Below the pieces are notes generated by a model, which made no database searches, was not told the origin of the DNA, and was given only the letters and a program-made list of their open reading frames with translations. Shown here piece after piece: positions 9,197-21,057 of a stretch of 64,000 nt of DNA; position 1 is the first letter of the stretch, and every line of letters begins with the position of its first letter. Source of the DNA: Vogesella oryzae (GTDB lineage Bacteria > Pseudomonadota > Gammaproteobacteria > Burkholderiales > Chromobacteriaceae); contig NZ_CADEPL010000010.1 in the NCBI RefSeq assembly GCF_902829295.1, forward strand, positions 9,792 to 73,791. The letters are read 5' to 3'. A program made the translations under genes and the position numbers.

Positions 9197-12100
9197 ATGA
9201 AAGCTCTGCTCGATCTCTTTAAGCAAGTTACGCAAGAAGAAGAGTTTGATGCGATTAAGATCGGCATCGCCTCCCCGGATACGATCCGTTCCTGGTCGTT
9301 CGGTGAAGTAAAAAAACCTGAAACCATCAACTACCGTACCTTTAAACCGGAACGCGACGGCCTGTTCTGCGCCCGCATTTTCGGCCCGGTGAAGGATTAC
9401 GAATGCCTGTGCGGTAAGTACAAGCGCCTGAAACATCGCGGTGTGATCTGCGAGAAGTGCGGCGTGGAAGTTACCCTGTCCAAAGTGCGCCGCGAGCGCA
9501 TGGGCCACATCGAGCTGGCCAGCCCGACTGCGCACATCTGGTTCCTGAAGTCGCTGCCATCCCGTCTGGGTATGGTGCTGGACATGACGCTGCGCGACAT
9601 CGAGCGCGTGCTGTACTTCGAAGCATTCGTGGTGACCGAGCCGGGGCTGACCAGCCTGCAGCGCGGCCAGCTGCTGAGCGAAGAAGACTACCTCGACAAG
9701 CTGGATCAGCATGGCGAAGAGTTCGAAGCCCTGATGGGGGCCGAAGCCGTGCGCGAACTGCTGAAGAAGCTGGATCTGGCCGGTGAAATCGAGACCCTGC
9801 GTCGCGAACTGGAAGCCACCAGCTCCGATACCAAGATCAAGAAGATCGCCAAGCGCCTGAAGGTGCTGGAGGCATTCCAGCGCTCCGGTATGAAGCCGGA
9901 ATGGATGATCATGGAAGTGCTGCCGGTGCTGCCGCCGGAACTGCGTCCGCTGGTGCCGCTGGATGGTGGTCGTTTTGCGACCTCCGACCTGAACGACCTG
10001 TACCGCCGCGTCATCAACCGTAACAACCGTCTGAAGCGTCTGCTGGAGCTGCGCGCACCGGACATCATCGTGCGCAACGAGAAGCGCATGCTGCAAGAAT
10101 CGGTTGATTCGCTGCTGGATAACGGTCGTCGCGGCAAGGCCATGACCGGCGCCAACAAGCGCCCGCTGAAGTCGCTGGCCGACATGATCAAGGGTAAGGG
10201 CGGTCGTTTCCGTCAGAACCTGCTGGGTAAGCGTGTTGACTACTCCGGTCGTTCCGTGATTACCGTGGGCCCGACCCTGCGTCTGCATCAGTGCGGTCTG
10301 CCGAAGAAGATGGCGCTGGAACTGTTCAAGCCGTTCATCTTCCACAAGCTGGAAGTGCTGGGCCTGGCATCCACCATCAAGGCGGCCAAGAAACTGGTTG
10401 AACAGGAAGTGCCGGAAGTTTGGGACATCCTGGAAGACGTAATTCGCGAACACCCGGTACTGCTGAACCGTGCGCCGACGCTGCACCGTCTGGGTATCCA
10501 GGCATTCGAACCGCTACTGATCGAAGGCAAGGCCATCCAGCTGCATCCGCTGGTCTGCGCGGCATTCAACGCCGACTTCGACGGTGACCAGATGGCCGTT
10601 CACGTGCCGCTGTCGCTGGAAGCGCAGATGGAAGCCCGCACCCTGATGCTGGCGACCAACAACGTGTTGTCGCCAGCCAACGGCGAGCCGATCATCGTGC
10701 CGTCGCAGGATATCGTGCTGGGTCTGTACTACATGACCCGCGACAAGATCAACGGCAAGGGCGAAGGCATGTTCTTTGCCGACACCGCCGAAGTACATCG
10801 TGCCTACGAGACCCGTCAGGTTGAGCTGGCCACGCGCATCACTGTCCGCCTGAAAGAATGGGTGCGTGATGAGCAGGGCGAATTCCAGCCGGTGATCAAG
10901 CGTTACGAGACCACGGTTGGCCGCGCCATCCTGTCGGAGATCCTGCCTAAGGGTCTGCCGTTCGAGCACATCAACAAGGCGCTGAAGAAGAAAGAAATTT
11001 CGAAGCTGATCAACGCTTCCTTCCGTCGTTGCGGCATCCGCGACACGGTGATCTTCGCCGACCAGCTGATGTACACCGGTTTTGCCTACTCGACCCGCGG
11101 TGGTATTTCCATCTGCGTGGACGATATGCAGATTCCGGCCAAGAAGTTCGACCTGCTGGGCGATGCCCAGAAGGAAGTGAAAGAGATCGAAGAACAGTAC
11201 CGCCAGGGTCTGGTGACCCAGGGTGAACGCTACAACAAGGTAGTGGATATCTGGGGCCGTACTGGTGACAAGATCGCCAAGGCGATGATGGACGAGTTGT
11301 CCAAGCAGAAAACCATCGATCGCGAAGGTAACGAAGTCGATCAGGAATCGTTCAACTCGATTTACATGATGGCCGACTCCGGTGCCCGTGGCTCCGCGGC
11401 ACAGATCAAGCAGCTGGCTGGTATGCGTGGCCTGATGGCCAAGCCGGATGGTTCCATTATTGAAACCCCGATTACCGCCAACTTCCGCGAAGGTCTGACC
11501 GTTCTGCAGTACTTTATCTCCACCCACGGTGCACGTAAGGGTCTGGCGGATACGGCACTGAAGACGGCGAATTCCGGTTACCTGACGCGTCGTCTGGTGG
11601 ACGTGACCCAGGATCTGGTGGTTATCGAAGACGATTGCGGTACCAGCAACGGCTTTGCCATGAAGGCGGTGGTACAGGGCGGCGATGTGATCGAACCGCT
11701 GCGCGACCGTATCCTTGGCCGCGTAACGGCGACCGATCTGGTGGATCCGTCCACCAGCGAAACCGTGATCGAAGCCGGCACCTTGCTGGACGAAAGTCTG
11801 GTTGATCAGATCGACAATCTGGGTATCGATGAAGTCAAGGTACGTACTGCCATTACCTGCGAAACCCGCTATGGCCTGTGTGCCCAGTGTTACGGCCGTG
11901 ACCTGGCGCGCGGCAAGCGCGTGAACGCCGGTGAAGCGGTCGGCGTTATCGCTGCGCAGTCGATTGGTGAGCCGGGTACCCAGCTGACCATGCGTACCTT
12001 CCACATCGGTGGTGCGGCATCGCGAAATGCAGCTGCCAGCCAGGTTGAAGGTAAGTCCAACGGTACCGTACGCTTCTCCAGCCAGATGCGTTATGTGGCT

Positions 12101-13387
12101 AACACCAAAGGCGAGCTGATCGTGATCAGCCGTTCCGGTGAAGTGGTGATCCACGATGATGCCGGCCGTGAGCGCGAGCGTCACAAGGTGCCGTACGGTG
12201 CCACCCTGATGGTGACCGACGGTCTGTCCATCAAGGCCGGTGCCGTTCTGGCGACATGGGACCCGCATACTCGCCCGATCATTACCGAGTACGCTGGCCG
12301 CGTGAAGTTCGAAAACGTGGAAGAGGGTGCAACCGTTGCCAAGCAGACCGACGAAGTAACTGGTCTGTCCACGCTGGTAGTTATCGACAACAAACGTCGC
12401 GCTTCGGCACAGTCCAAGATGCTGCGTCCGTTGGTGAAACTGCTGGACGACAATGGTAACGAAGTGAAGCTGGCAGGTTCCGATGCTTCCGTGTCCATTA
12501 CCTTCCAGGTAGGCGCGATCATTACCGTGCGCGATGGTCAGGAAGTCGGTAAGGGTGAAGTTCTGGCACGTATTCCGCAGGAATCGTCCAAGACCCGCGA
12601 TATTACCGGTGGTCTGCCGCGTGTAGCCGAGCTGTTCGAAGCCCGCTCGCCGAAAGATGCCGGTATGCTGGCCGAAGTCACCGGTACCGTATCGTTCGGT
12701 AAGGACACCAAGGGCAAGCAGCGTCTGATCATTACCGATCTTGACGGTAACGGCTACGAAAGCCTGATCCCGAAAGACAAGCACGTGCTGGTGCACGATG
12801 GTCAGGTGGTAAACCGTGGCGAACTGATTGTTGACGGTGCAGTTGATCCGCACGACATCCTGCGTCTGCAGGGTATCGAAGCGTTGGCGCGCTACATCAG
12901 CCAGGAAGTACAGGAAGTTTACCGTCTGCAGGGTGTGAAGATTAACGACAAGCACATCGAGGTTATTGTTCGCCAGATGCTGCGTCGTGTGATCATCATC
13001 GACTCCGGTGATACCGACTTCATCCAGGGTGAACAGGTTGAACGCGCGGAAGTGCTGGAAACCAATGACCGCATGGCTGAAGAAGGCAAGCTGCCGGCGC
13101 AGTATGAAAACGTGCTGCTGGGTATTACCAAGGCTTCGCTGTCCACCGACTCGTTCATCTCCGCGGCTTCCTTCCAGGAAACTACCCGCGTACTGACCGA
13201 AGCGGCAATCATGGGCAAGAAGGACGATCTGCGTGGTCTGAAAGAGAACGTGATCGTTGGCCGTCTGATCCCTGCTGGTACCGGCCTGGCCTACCATCGT
13301 AACCGTCGCCGCCTCGGCGGCAGCGAGACCGGGCTGGAGTTCGGTAGCCTGGAAGCACCGGTAGAAGCTGGCGACGCAACCCTGTAA
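9197..13387 (+). CDS. rpoC: RNA polymerase subunit beta'
   Basis: The beta' subunit carries the catalytic centre. The start is the ATG at 9197 ([11 protein letters not shown]) with TGGAGA upstream; 1396 residues. The N-terminal zinc ribbon ([20 protein letters not shown]), the Mg-binding NADFDGD near residue 460 and the second zinc site (CGTSNG with [13 protein letters not shown]) are all visible. Upstream in-frame codons run through the palindrome and are not taken as coding. Confidence 0.98.
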   Translation: MKALLDLFKQVTQEEEFDAIKIGIASPDTIRSWSFGEVKKPETINYRTFKPERDGLFCARIFGPVKDYECLCGKYKRLKHRGVICEKCGVEVTLSKVRRERMGHIELASPTAHIWFLKSLPSRLGMVLDMTLRDIERVLYFEAFVVTEPGLTSLQRGQLLSEEDYLDKLDQHGEEFEALMGAEAVRELLKKLDLAGEIETLRRELEATSSDTKIKKIAKRLKVLEAFQRSGMKPEWMIMEVLPVLPPELRPLVPLDGGRFATSDLNDLYRRVINRNNRLKRLLELRAPDIIVRNEKRMLQESVDSLLDNGRRGKAMTGANKRPLKSLADMIKGKGGRFRQNLLGKRVDYSGRSVITVGPTLRLHQCGLPKKMALELFKPFIFHKLEVLGLASTIKAAKKLVEQEVPEVWDILEDVIREHPVLLNRAPTLHRLGIQAFEPLLIEGKAIQLHPLVCAAFNADFDGDQMAVHVPLSLEAQMEARTLMLATNNVLSPANGEPIIVPSQDIVLGLYYMTRDKINGKGEGMFFADTAEVHRAYETRQVELATRITVRLKEWVRDEQGEFQPVIKRYETTVGRAILSEILPKGLPFEHINKALKKKEISKLINASFRRCGIRDTVIFADQLMYTGFAYSTRGGISICVDDMQIPAKKFDLLGDAQKEVKEIEEQYRQGLVTQGERYNKVVDIWGRTGDKIAKAMMDELSKQKTIDREGNEVDQESFNSIYMMADSGARGSAAQIKQLAGMRGLMAKPDGSIIETPITANFREGLTVLQYFISTHGARKGLADTALKTANSGYLTRRLVDVTQDLVVIEDDCGTSNGFAMKAVVQGGDVIEPLRDRILGRVTATDLVDPSTSETVIEAGTLLDESLVDQIDNLGIDEVKVRTAITCETRYGLCAQCYGRDLARGKRVNAGEAVGVIAAQSIGEPGTQLTMRTFHIGGAASRNAAASQVEGKSNGTVRFSSQMRYVANTKGELIVISRSGEVVIHDDAGRERERHKVPYGATLMVTDGLSIKAGAVLATWDPHTRPIITEYAGRVKFENVEEGATVAKQTDEVTGLSTLVVIDNKRRASAQSKMLRPLVKLLDDNGNEVKLAGSDASVSITFQVGAIITVRDGQEVGKGEVLARIPQESSKTRDITGGLPRVAELFEARSPKDAGMLAEVTGTVSFGKDTKGKQRLIITDLDGNGYESLIPKDKHVLVHDGQVVNRGELIVDGAVDPHDILRLQGIEALARYISQEVQEVYRLQGVKINDKHIEVIVRQMLRRVIIIDSGDTDFIQGEQVERAEVLETNDRMAEEGKLPAQYENVLLGITKASLSTDSFISAASFQETTRVLTEAAIMGKKDDLRGLKENVIVGRLIPAGTGLAYHRNRRRLGGSETGLEFGSLEAPVEAGDATL

Positions 13388-13401
13388 TTTGCGTTAGCTA
13401 C

Positions 13402-13450
13402 AAAAAACGCTGTCCTATCAACGGTTAACGTTGCTGGGGCAGCGTTTTTT
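13402..13450 (+). terminator. Terminator after rpoC
   Basis: AAAAAACGCTGTCC pairs with GGGGCAGCGTTTTTT across a loop that holds its own small dyad. The outer stem ends in six T. It ends the rplKAJL-rpoBC transcript immediately before the str promoter and could act on both strands. Confidence 0.85.
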
Positions 13451-13452
13451 CA

Positions 13453-13481
13453 TTGACGCTTGCTATTGACCAAAATATAAT
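13453..13481 (+). promoter_or_regulatory. Strong sigma70 promoter of the str operon
   Basis: TTGACG (13453-13458), a 17-nt spacer and a perfect TATAAT (13476-13481) are followed by the GC-rich discriminator CGCGG. GC-rich discriminators are typical of promoters repressed by ppGpp/DksA. It lies directly after the rpoC terminator, 58 nt before rpsL. Confidence 0.88.
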
Positions 13482-13538
13482 CGCGGACTCTCTTGGTGGT
13501 ATGGTGCCGCCAAGAGTATCAACTAGGAACTGATAGTA

Positions 13539-13910
13539 ATGCCAACCATTAACCAACTCGTTCGCAAGGGCCGCACTGCGGTGACCACGAAGAGCAAGGT
13601 GCCTGCACTGGAAGCCTGCCCGCAGAAGCGTGGCGTGTGCACCCGTGTTTACACCACTACACCGAAGAAGCCGAACTCCGCACTGCGTAAAGTGTGCAAG
13701 GTTCGCCTGACCAACGGTTTCGAAGTGATTTCCTACATCGGTGGTGAAGGCCACAACCTGCAGGAACACTCCGTAGTGCTGATTCGTGGCGGTCGTGTAA
13801 AAGACTTGCCAGGTGTGCGTTACCACACCGTTCGCGGTTCTCTGGATACTGCTGGCGTGAAAGATCGTAAGCAGGCTCGTTCCAAGTACGGCGCCAAGCG
13901 TCCTAAGTAA
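13539..13910 (+). CDS. rpsL: 30S ribosomal protein S12 (uS12)
   Basis: S12 sits at the decoding centre and controls accuracy. The 123-residue protein starts [11 protein letters not shown]. Both streptomycin-determining lysines are wild type (K43 in TTPKKPNS, K88 in [13 protein letters not shown]), predicting streptomycin sensitivity at this locus. First gene of the str operon, behind a strong promoter. Confidence 0.98.
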   Translation: MPTINQLVRKGRTAVTTKSKVPALEACPQKRGVCTRVYTTTPKKPNSALRKVCKVRLTNGFEVISYIGGEGHNLQEHSVVLIRGGRVKDLPGVRYHTVRGSLDTAGVKDRKQARSKYGAKRPK

Positions 13911-14011
13911 TTTACTAGGACTGCACAGCGGCCTTGTGCCGTTGAGTAAGTGACTGCCACAACTGGGTGGTCGCGAGCAAATCGCTCAACTGAATATTTA
14001 AAGGAAATACT

Positions 14012-14482
14012 ATGCCACGCCGCAGAGAAGTGCCCAAGCGCGACATCCTGCCGGATCCGAAGTTTGGTAGCCAGGATCTGACCAAGTTTATGAACGTTGT
14101 AATGATCGACGGTAAGAAGTCTGTTGCCGAACGCATCATTTACGGCGCTCTCGAGCAAATCGAGAAAAAAACTGGCAAGAACGCTATTGAAGTGTTCAAC
14201 ACCGCCATCTCCAATGCCAAGCCGATCGTTGAAGTGAAGAGCCGCCGTGTAGGTGGTGCTAACTATCAAGTTCCTGTTGAAGTACGCCCGTCCCGTCGAC
14301 TGGCTCTGGCAATGCGTTGGCTGCGTGATGCTGCCCGTAAGCGTGGTGAGAAGTCCATGGACCTGCGTCTGGCAGGCGAACTGATCGACGCAGCCGAAGG
14401 CCGCGGCGGTGCGATGAAGAAGCGTGACGAAGTGCATCGTATGGCAGAAGCCAACAAGGCCTTCTCTCACTTCCGCTTCTAA
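14012..14482 (+). CDS. rpsG: 30S ribosomal protein S7 (uS7)
   Basis: S7 nucleates assembly of the 30S head and contacts E-site tRNA. 156 residues starting [16 protein letters not shown], the usual length in non-enteric Proteobacteria; the ATG has AAAGGAA upstream. In E. coli S7 represses the str operon by binding the rpsL-rpsG gap; here that gap is about 100 nt and could serve the same role. Confidence 0.97.
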   Translation: MPRRREVPKRDILPDPKFGSQDLTKFMNVVMIDGKKSVAERIIYGALEQIEKKTGKNAIEVFNTAISNAKPIVEVKSRRVGGANYQVPVEVRPSRRLALAMRWLRDAARKRGEKSMDLRLAGELIDAAEGRGGAMKKRDEVHRMAEANKAFSHFRF

Positions 14483-14509
14483 TCACCATCCTGCGAAAGG
14501 ATTCTGGCC

Positions 14510-16609
14510 ATGGCTAGAAAGACCCCAATTGAGCGCTACCGTAATATCGGTATTTCGGCTCACATTGATGCTGGTAAAACCACGACTACCGAACGTATTT
14601 TGTTCTACACCGGTGTAAACCATAAAATTGGTGAAGTGCATGATGGCGCCGCCACCATGGACTGGATGGAGCAAGAGCAGGAACGCGGTATTACTATTAC
14701 CTCCGCTGCGACCACTACCTTCTGGAAAGGTATGGGCATGCAGTTCCCGGAGCACCGCTTTAACATCATCGACACCCCGGGTCACGTGGACTTCACTATT
14801 GAAGTGGAGCGTTCCATGCGCGTACTGGACGGTGCGGTAATGGTGTACTGCGCGGTGGGTGGTGTACAGCCGCAGTCTGAGACCGTATGGCGTCAGGCTA
14901 ACAAGTACAAGGTTCCGCGTATCGCTTTCGTGAACAAGATGGACCGTCAAGGTGCCAACTTCTTCCGTGCGGTAGAACAGGTGAAGACTCGCCTGCGTGG
15001 TAACCCGGTACCTATCGTGGTGCCTATCGGTGCTGAAGATGGTTTCTCTGGCGTGGTTGATCTGCTGAAGATGAAGGCCATCATCTGGGATGAAGCATCC
15101 CAGGGCATGAAGTTCGAATACGGCGAAATTCCGGCTGACCTGGTTTCCGTTGCTGAAGAGTGGCGTGAAAAGATGGTTGAAGCTGCCGCTGAAGTCGACG
15201 AAGACACGATGAACAAATACCTCGAGGGCGAAACCCTGTCCGAGGAAGAAATCATCCGTGGTCTGCGTGAACGTACTCTGCGTTGCGAAATCCAGCCGAT
15301 GCTGTGTGGCTCCGCGTTCAAGAACAAGGGTGTTCAGCGCATGCTGGATGCCGTGATTGAACTGCTGCCGTCGCCGCTGGATGTTCCGCCGGTACCGGGC
15401 GAGCTGGAAGACGGCTCTCCGACCACTCGCGAAGCTTCCGATGAGGCCCCGTTCTCGGCACTGGCGTTCAAACTGATGAACGACCCGTACGTTGGCCAGC
15501 TGACCTTCTTCCGCGTGTACTCCGGTGTGGTTAACTCCGGCGATACCGTGCTGAACTCGGTTAAAGGCAAGAAAGAGCGTATCGGCCGTATCGTGCAGAT
15601 GCACGCTAACGACCGTCAGGAAATCACCGAAGTACGTGCCGGCGACATCGCAGCAGGTATTGGTCTGAAGGAAGTGACGACCGGTGAAACCCTGTGTGCC
15701 GTTGATGCTCCGCTGATTCTCGAGCGCATGGAATTCCCGGATCCGGTGATTCACGTTGCTGTTGAGCCGAAGACCAAGGCTGACCAGGAAAAGATGGGTG
15801 TTGCCCTGAACCGCCTGGCCAAGGAAGATCCGTCCTTCCGCGTGCGTACCGACGAAGAATCCGGTCAGACCATTATTTCCGGTATGGGTGAACTGCACCT
15901 GGAAATTCTGGTTGACCGCATGAAGCGTGAATTCGGTGTTGAGGCCAACGTAGGCGCCCCGCAGGTTGCCTACCGCGAAACCATCACCAAGACCGTTACC
16001 GACGTGCAGGGTAAGCATGCCAAGCAGTCCGGCGGTAAGGGTCAGTACGGTGATTGTACGATTACTCTGGAACCGTCCGGTGAAGGCAAGGGCTACCAGT
16101 TCTTCGACGAGATCAAGGGTGGTGTGATTCCGCGTGAATTCATTCCTTCCGTTGACAAGGGTATTCGCAACTCGCTGAACAACGGTATCCTGGCAGGCTT
16201 CCCGGTAGTTGACGTGACTGTACGTCTGACTTTCGGTTCCTACCACGATGTTGACTCTTCGCAGATCGCATTTGAATTGGCCGGTTCCATTGCTTTCAAA
16301 GAAGCCATGCGCCGTGCCGGTCCGTGCATTCTCGAGCCGATGATGGCCGTAGAAGTCGAAACTCCGGAAGAGTACATGGGCGATGTTATGGGCGACCTGA
16401 ACCGTCGTCGTGGCATTGTTCTGGGTATGGATGACGACGGTCTGGGTGGCAAGAAGATCAAGGCTGAAGTGCCGCTGGCAGAAATGTTCGGCTACTCCAC
16501 CGATCTGCGTTCCGCTACTCAGGGTCGTGCGACCTACTCCATGGAGTTCAAGCACTACTCCGAGGCTCCGAAGCACGTCGCTGACGCAGTGATGACTGCT
16601 CGTAAGTAA
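14510..16609 (+). CDS. fusA: Elongation factor G
   Basis: EF-G catalyses translocation and, with RRF, ribosome recycling. The 699-residue protein shows [10 protein letters not shown] (G1), [10 protein letters not shown] (G2), DTPGHVDF (G3) and NKMDR (G4), then domains II-V ([14 protein letters not shown] in domain IV). It starts 27 nt after rpsG with GAAAGGA upstream. Confidence 0.98.
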   Translation: MARKTPIERYRNIGISAHIDAGKTTTTERILFYTGVNHKIGEVHDGAATMDWMEQEQERGITITSAATTTFWKGMGMQFPEHRFNIIDTPGHVDFTIEVERSMRVLDGAVMVYCAVGGVQPQSETVWRQANKYKVPRIAFVNKMDRQGANFFRAVEQVKTRLRGNPVPIVVPIGAEDGFSGVVDLLKMKAIIWDEASQGMKFEYGEIPADLVSVAEEWREKMVEAAAEVDEDTMNKYLEGETLSEEEIIRGLRERTLRCEIQPMLCGSAFKNKGVQRMLDAVIELLPSPLDVPPVPGELEDGSPTTREASDEAPFSALAFKLMNDPYVGQLTFFRVYSGVVNSGDTVLNSVKGKKERIGRIVQMHANDRQEITEVRAGDIAAGIGLKEVTTGETLCAVDAPLILERMEFPDPVIHVAVEPKTKADQEKMGVALNRLAKEDPSFRVRTDEESGQTIISGMGELHLEILVDRMKREFGVEANVGAPQVAYRETITKTVTDVQGKHAKQSGGKGQYGDCTITLEPSGEGKGYQFFDEIKGGVIPREFIPSVDKGIRNSLNNGILAGFPVVDVTVRLTFGSYHDVDSSQIAFELAGSIAFKEAMRRAGPCILEPMMAVEVETPEEYMGDVMGDLNRRRGIVLGMDDDGLGGKKIKAEVPLAEMFGYSTDLRSATQGRATYSMEFKHYSEAPKHVADAVMTARK

Positions 16610-16620
16610 TTGGCGCAATG

Positions 16621-16645
16621 AAGGTTGGCCGCTTCGGCCAACCTT
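16621..16645 (+). repeat. Dispersed-motif hairpin between fusA and tuf
   Basis: AAGGTTGGCC and GGCCAACCTT pair perfectly around GCTTC, a 10-bp stem made from two inverted copies of the TTGGCC motif core. A short T-rich tract follows further downstream, so it may partially terminate or protect the fusA mRNA. Confidence 0.75.
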
Positions 16646-16681
16646 CTAACTGTTTGTTCTTTAATTAAGGATTTTTGCAAA

Positions 16682-17872
16682 ATGGCAAAAGAAAAGTTTG
16701 AGCGGACCAAACCGCACGTAAACGTCGGCACCATCGGTCACGTTGACCATGGTAAAACCACTCTGACCGCTGCTATCACCACCATTCTGTCCAAGAAGTT
16801 CGGTGGCGAAGCTAAAGACTACTCCCAGATCGACAGCGCGCCGGAAGAAAAGGCTCGTGGTATTACCATTAATACCGCACACGTAGAATACGAAACCGAA
16901 GCCCGCCACTACGCACACGTAGACTGCCCGGGTCACGCTGACTACGTTAAGAACATGATTACCGGTGCTGCCCAGATGGACGGCGCGATCCTGGTATGTT
17001 CCGCTGCTGACGGTCCGATGCCGCAGACTCGCGAACACATCCTGCTGTCCCGTCAGGTTGGCGTTCCGTACATCATCGTGTTCCTGAACAAGGCCGATCT
17101 GGTGGACGACGCTGAGCTGCTGGAACTGGTTGAAATGGAAGTGCGCGATCTGCTGTCTTCCTACGACTTCCCGGGCGATGACACTCCGATCGTTACTGGT
17201 TCCGCTCGTCTGGCGCTGGAAGGCGATCAGTCCGAATACGGCGAGCCGGCGATCTTCCGTCTGGCCGACGCGCTGGATTCCTACATCCCGACTCCGGAGC
17301 GTGCGATTGACAAGCCGTTCCTGCTGCCGATCGAAGACGTATTCTCGATCTCCGGCCGCGGTACTGTTGTTACCGGTCGTGTTGAGCGCGGTATCGTTAA
17401 AGTTGGTGAAGAACTGGAAATCGTTGGTCTGAAAGCAACCGCCAAGACCACCTGCACCGGCGTGGAAATGTTCCGCAAGCTGCTGGATCAGGGTCAGGCT
17501 GGCGACAACGTGGGCGTGCTGCTGCGTGGTACCAAGCGTGAAGACGTTGAACGTGGTCAGGTTCTGGCCAAGCCGGGTTCCATTACCCCGCACACCAAGT
17601 TCCAGGCTTCCGTATACGTACTGAGCAAGGATGAAGGTGGTCGTCACACTCCGTTCTTCGCTAACTACCGTCCACAGTTCTACTTCCGTACTACCGACGT
17701 GACTGGTGCGATCGCACTGGCCGAAGGCGTGGAAATGGTAATGCCGGGTGACAACGTAGAAATCACCGTAGAACTGATCGCTCCGATCGCTATGGAAGAT
17801 GGTCTGCGTTTCGCAATCCGTGAAGGTGGCCGCACTGTTGGCGCCGGCGTTGTTGCCAAGATCATCGCCTAA
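16682..17872 (+). CDS. tuf: Elongation factor Tu, copy 2
   Basis: This is the str-operon copy, with a protein sequence identical to that of 83-1273 (396 residues; [23 protein letters not shown]). The start is the ATG at 16682 after AAGGA; codons upstream of it, through the hairpin, are not coding. From about codon 75 to codon 289 the two genes are identical at the DNA level, and only the flanks differ by synonymous changes. Confidence 0.98.
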   Translation: MAKEKFERTKPHVNVGTIGHVDHGKTTLTAAITTILSKKFGGEAKDYSQIDSAPEEKARGITINTAHVEYETEARHYAHVDCPGHADYVKNMITGAAQMDGAILVCSAADGPMPQTREHILLSRQVGVPYIIVFLNKADLVDDAELLELVEMEVRDLLSSYDFPGDDTPIVTGSARLALEGDQSEYGEPAIFRLADALDSYIPTPERAIDKPFLLPIEDVFSISGRGTVVTGRVERGIVKVGEELEIVGLKATAKTTCTGVEMFRKLLDQGQAGDNVGVLLRGTKREDVERGQVLAKPGSITPHTKFQASVYVLSKDEGGRHTPFFANYRPQFYFRTTDVTGAIALAEGVEMVMPGDNVEITVELIAPIAMEDGLRFAIREGGRTVGAGVVAKIIA

Positions 17873-17892
17873 TCGGACGCGGAGACTACATT

Positions 17893-18204
17893 ATGCAAAG
17901 CCAGAAAATCCGCATCCGCCTGAAGGCCTTCGATTACAACCTGATCGATCGCTCTGCTCAGGAAATCGTTGAAACCGCTAAGCGCACTGGTGCTGTTGTT
18001 AAGGGCCCGGTTCCGCTGCCGACCAAAATCGAGCGTTTCAACGTGCTGCGTTCCCCGCACGTGAACAAAACTTCCCGTGATCAGCTGGAAATCCGCACCC
18101 ATCTGCGTCTGATGGATATTGTCGATCCTACCGACAAGACCGTTGATGCGCTGATGAAGCTGGATCTGCCGGCTGGCGTGGATGTGGAAATCAAGCTGCA
18201 ATAA
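17893..18204 (+). CDS. rpsJ: 30S ribosomal protein S10 (uS10, NusE)
   Basis: S10 is part of the 30S head and also binds NusB and NusG in antitermination. 103 residues starting [14 protein letters not shown]. It is the last gene of the str operon, 20 nt after tuf, and is cut off from rplC by a promoter and a strong hairpin, so what is called the S10 operon in E. coli begins here with rplC. Confidence 0.97.
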   Translation: MQSQKIRIRLKAFDYNLIDRSAQEIVETAKRTGAVVKGPVPLPTKIERFNVLRSPHVNKTSRDQLEIRTHLRLMDIVDPTDKTVDALMKLDLPAGVDVEIKLQ

Positions 18205-18235
18205 TTACGGAAATCGATGTTTGTGAGCTAAGTGC

Positions 18236-18263
18236 TTGCAAGCATTGATTTTTCTGTGATACA
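18236..18263 (+). promoter_or_regulatory. Promoter for the rplC (S10) operon
   Basis: TTGCAA (18236-18241), a 16-nt spacer and an extended -10 TGTGATACA (-10 hexamer GATACA, 18258-18263) precede TCGCGGACTC. The same ten bases follow the T of the str-operon -10 box. Confidence 0.6.
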
Positions 18264-18266
18264 GTC

Positions 18267-18297
18267 GCGGACTCATCATTTTGATGAGTCCGCTTTT
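18267..18297 (+). terminator. Hairpin overlapping the S10-operon start site
   Basis: GCGGACTCATCA and its perfect complement enclose TTT and are followed by TTTTCTTTT: a textbook intrinsic terminator for read-through from the str operon. The predicted start of the rplC promoter falls inside the left arm, so that transcript would begin with a shortened 5' hairpin instead of being terminated. Confidence 0.8.
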
Positions 18298-18347
18298 CTT
18301 TTGAGCAAGCCGGTCAATCGTAATCGGCGCCTGTAAAGGAAATAAAC

Positions 18348-18992
18348 ATGACTTTAGGTCTGGTCGGTCGCAAAGTCGGCATGACCCGCATTTTTACCGA
18401 AGACGGTGCTACCGTTCCGGTAACTGTGCTGGATATGTCCGCTAACCGCGTATCGCAAATTAAAACTGCTGACACTGATGGCTATGTAGCTGTTCAGGTT
18501 GCAGCTGGTTCCCGCAAAGCCAATCGTGTAAACAAGGCTGAAGCTGGTCATTTTGCCAAAGCTGGTATCGAAGCTGCTCGCACTATGCGTGAGTTCGCTC
18601 TGACTGCCGAGCAACTGGCTACCCTGAATGTGGGTGACAAGCTGTCGGTTGAAGTTTTCCAAGTTGGTCAGCTGGTAGACGTAACCGGTACCTCCAAAGG
18701 TAAAGGTTTCTCTGGTGCCATCAAGCGCCACAACTTCTCGTCTAACCGCGCATCCCACGGTAACTCCGTTTCCCACAATTCGCCGGGTTCGATCGGTATG
18801 GCGCAAGATCCGGGTCGCGTTTTCCCGGGTAAGCGCATGGCTGGTCAATACGGTAACGTGAAGAGCACTGTTCAGTGCCTGGAAGTGGTTCGTATCGATG
18901 CGGAACGTCAACTGATTCTGGTAAAAGGCGCTGTGCCGGGTGCCAAGAACGGTGACGTGGTAGTGCGTCCTAGCGTGAAGGCAGGTGCATAA
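18348..18992 (+). CDS. rplC: 50S ribosomal protein L3 (uL3)
   Basis: L3 initiates 50S assembly and reaches towards the peptidyl transferase centre. 214 residues starting [16 protein letters not shown]. The conserved [20 protein letters not shown] carries the glutamine that PrmB methylates in E. coli. The stop overlaps the rplD start (TAATG). Confidence 0.97.
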   Translation: MTLGLVGRKVGMTRIFTEDGATVPVTVLDMSANRVSQIKTADTDGYVAVQVAAGSRKANRVNKAEAGHFAKAGIEAARTMREFALTAEQLATLNVGDKLSVEVFQVGQLVDVTGTSKGKGFSGAIKRHNFSSNRASHGNSVSHNSPGSIGMAQDPGRVFPGKRMAGQYGNVKSTVQCLEVVRIDAERQLILVKGAVPGAKNGDVVVRPSVKAGA

Positions 18993-19612
18993 TGGAATTG
19001 AAAGTAATCAATGCTCAAGGGCAGCAGGTTGAAGCCCTGCAGGCTTCTGAAGCACTGTTTGCACGTGACTACAATGAAGCACTGGTTCATCAGGTTGTAA
19101 CTGCCTTCCTGGCCAATGCCCGTAGCGCTAACCGTGCACAGCTGACTCGTGCTGAAGTTAAGCATTCCACCAAAAAGCCTTTCCGTCAGAAAGGTACTGG
19201 CCGCGCTCGTGCTGGTATGACTTCCTCCCCGCTATGGCGTGGTGGTGGTCGCACCTTCCCGAACAAGCCGGACGAAAACTTCACCCAGAAAGTTAACCGT
19301 AAGCAATACCGCGCCGGTATGGCTTCGATCCTGTCGCAGCTGGTGCGCGACGAGCGTCTGATCGTGGTTGACGAACTGACTGTTGCCTCGCCGAAAACCA
19401 AAGAGTTTGCGGCCAAGGTTAAGTCGCTGGGTCTGGATCGTGCTCTGATTATCACCAAAGAGCTCGACGAAAACCTCTATCTCTCTTCCCGTAACCTGCC
19501 GAACGTGCTGGTCATTGAAGCCCAACAAGCTGATCCGTTCAGCCTGGTTCGCTTCAACAAAGTGGTTATCACCCGTGATGCCGTGAAGCAACTCGAGGAG
19601 CAATGGGTATGA
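18992..19612 (+). CDS. rplD: 50S ribosomal protein L4 (uL4)
   Basis: L4 lines the exit tunnel with an extended loop ([20 protein letters not shown]); in E. coli it also represses its own operon. 206 residues, starting at the ATG that overlaps the rplC stop. Its own stop overlaps rplW. Confidence 0.97.
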   Translation: MELKVINAQGQQVEALQASEALFARDYNEALVHQVVTAFLANARSANRAQLTRAEVKHSTKKPFRQKGTGRARAGMTSSPLWRGGGRTFPNKPDENFTQKVNRKQYRAGMASILSQLVRDERLIVVDELTVASPKTKEFAAKVKSLGLDRALIITKELDENLYLSSRNLPNVLVIEAQQADPFSLVRFNKVVITRDAVKQLEEQWV

Positions 19613-19917
19613 ACCAGGAACGTTTGCTGCAAGTAATTCTGGCGCCGATCGTATCCGAGAAGAGCACTCTGCTGGCTGAGAAAAACCAGCAAGTTGCTTT
19701 CCGTGTTGCTACCGATGCGACCAAGCCGGAAATCAAGGCTGCTGTTGAACTGCTGTTCAACGTTAAGGTTGAAGGTGTTTCCACTCTCAACGTTAAAGGC
19801 AAAACCAAGCGCTTCGGCCGTTTTGTTGGCCGCCGTAAGGACTGGAAAAAGGCTTATGTAAGCCTGGTTCCGGGTCAAGAGATTGACCTGACTGCCACCC
19901 CGGCCTCTGCGGAGTAA
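19609..19917 (+). CDS. rplW: 50S ribosomal protein L23 (uL23)
   Basis: L23 sits at the tunnel exit and docks trigger factor and SRP. I start it at the ATG at 19609, which overlaps the rplD stop as ATGA and lies 8 nt after CGAGGAG; an ATG 6 nt earlier is too close to that site. 102 residues starting [13 protein letters not shown]. Confidence 0.95.
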   Translation: MNQERLLQVILAPIVSEKSTLLAEKNQQVAFRVATDATKPEIKAAVELLFNVKVEGVSTLNVKGKTKRFGRFVGRRKDWKKAYVSLVPGQEIDLTATPASAE

Positions 19918-19928
19918 GGAGATAGAGC

Positions 19929-20756
19929 ATGGCTCTCGTAAAAGTTAAGCCCACATCTGCTGGCCGCCGCGCTGTAGTGAAGGTTGTAAGCCCGGATCTG
20001 CACAAAGGTGCGCCGTACGCAGCACTGGTAGAGAAGAAAAACTCTACCGCTGGCCGTAACAACAACGGTCACATCACTACCCGTCATAAGGGTGGTGGTC
20101 ACAAGAAGCACTATCGTATCGTTGACTTCCGTCGCAATAAGGATGCAATTCCTGCGACTGTTGAGCGTATCGAATACGACCCGAACCGTACCGCTCACAT
20201 TGCCCTGCTGTGCTACGCAGACGGCGAGCGCCGCTACATCATCGCTCCGCGCGGTGTTAAGGCTGGTGCCGAGTTGATGTCCGGTGCAGAAGCCCCGATC
20301 AAGGCTGGTAACGCCCTGCCGATCCGCAATATCCCGGTTGGTACCACTATCCACTGCATCGAACTGCAGCCGGGTAAAGGTGCTCAGCTGGCTCGCTCTG
20401 CTGGTTCTTCCGCCATGCTGCTGGCTCGCGAAGGCGTTTACGCCCAGCTGCGCCTGCGCTCCGGCGAGATCCGTAAGGTGCACGTTGACTGCCGCGCCAC
20501 TGTTGGCGAGGTGGGTAACGAAGAGCATAGCCTGCGTAAGATCGGTAAAGCTGGTGCAAACCGCTGGCGCGGTATTCGTCCGACCGTTCGTGGTACTGCC
20601 ATGAACCCGGTGGATCACCCGCACGGTGGTGGTGAAGGCCGCACTGGCGAAGGTCGCGTGCCTGTTAGCCCGTGGGGTACCCCGACTAAGGGCTTCCGTA
20701 CCCGTCGCAACAAGCGTACTGACAATATGATCGTACGCCGTCGCTTTCACAAATAA
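19929..20756 (+). CDS. rplB: 50S ribosomal protein L2 (uL2)
   Basis: L2 binds 23S rRNA near the peptidyl transferase centre and is needed for subunit joining. 275 residues starting [15 protein letters not shown]. The conserved [14 protein letters not shown] with the functional histidine is present, as is the C-terminal [13 protein letters not shown]. Confidence 0.97.
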   Translation: MALVKVKPTSAGRRAVVKVVSPDLHKGAPYAALVEKKNSTAGRNNNGHITTRHKGGGHKKHYRIVDFRRNKDAIPATVERIEYDPNRTAHIALLCYADGERRYIIAPRGVKAGAELMSGAEAPIKAGNALPIRNIPVGTTIHCIELQPGKGAQLARSAGSSAMLLAREGVYAQLRLRSGEIRKVHVDCRATVGEVGNEEHSLRKIGKAGANRWRGIRPTVRGTAMNPVDHPHGGGEGRTGEGRVPVSPWGTPTKGFRTRRNKRTDNMIVRRRFHK

Positions 20757-20769
20757 AGGGTAAAGAGTT

Positions 20770-21048
20770 ATGGCACGTTCGCTTAAAAAAGGCCCGTTTG
20801 TTGATCTCCACCTGCTGAAGAAAGTGGATGCGGTGCGTGCAACAAACGACAAGCGCCCGATCAAGACCTGGTCTCGCCGCTCCACCATCCTGCCGGATTT
20901 CATTGGTCTGACTATCGCTGTTCATAACGGCCGTACTCACGTTCCTGTGTACGTTTCCGAGAACATGGTTGGTCACAAGCTTGGTGAATTCTCGCTGACT
21001 CGTACCTTCAAAGGCCATGCGGCTGATAAGAAGGCCAAGAAGAAATAA
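20770..21048 (+). CDS. rpsS: 30S ribosomal protein S19 (uS19)
   Basis: S19 lies in the 30S head near the A-site tRNA and bridges to the 50S. 92 residues starting [12 protein letters not shown], with [17 protein letters not shown]. Spacing to rplB (13 nt) and rplV (9 nt) marks it as operon-internal. Confidence 0.97.
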   Translation: MARSLKKGPFVDLHLLKKVDAVRATNDKRPIKTWSRRSTILPDFIGLTIAVHNGRTHVPVYVSENMVGHKLGEFSLTRTFKGHAADKKAKKK

Positions 21049-21057
21049 GGTGATGCG

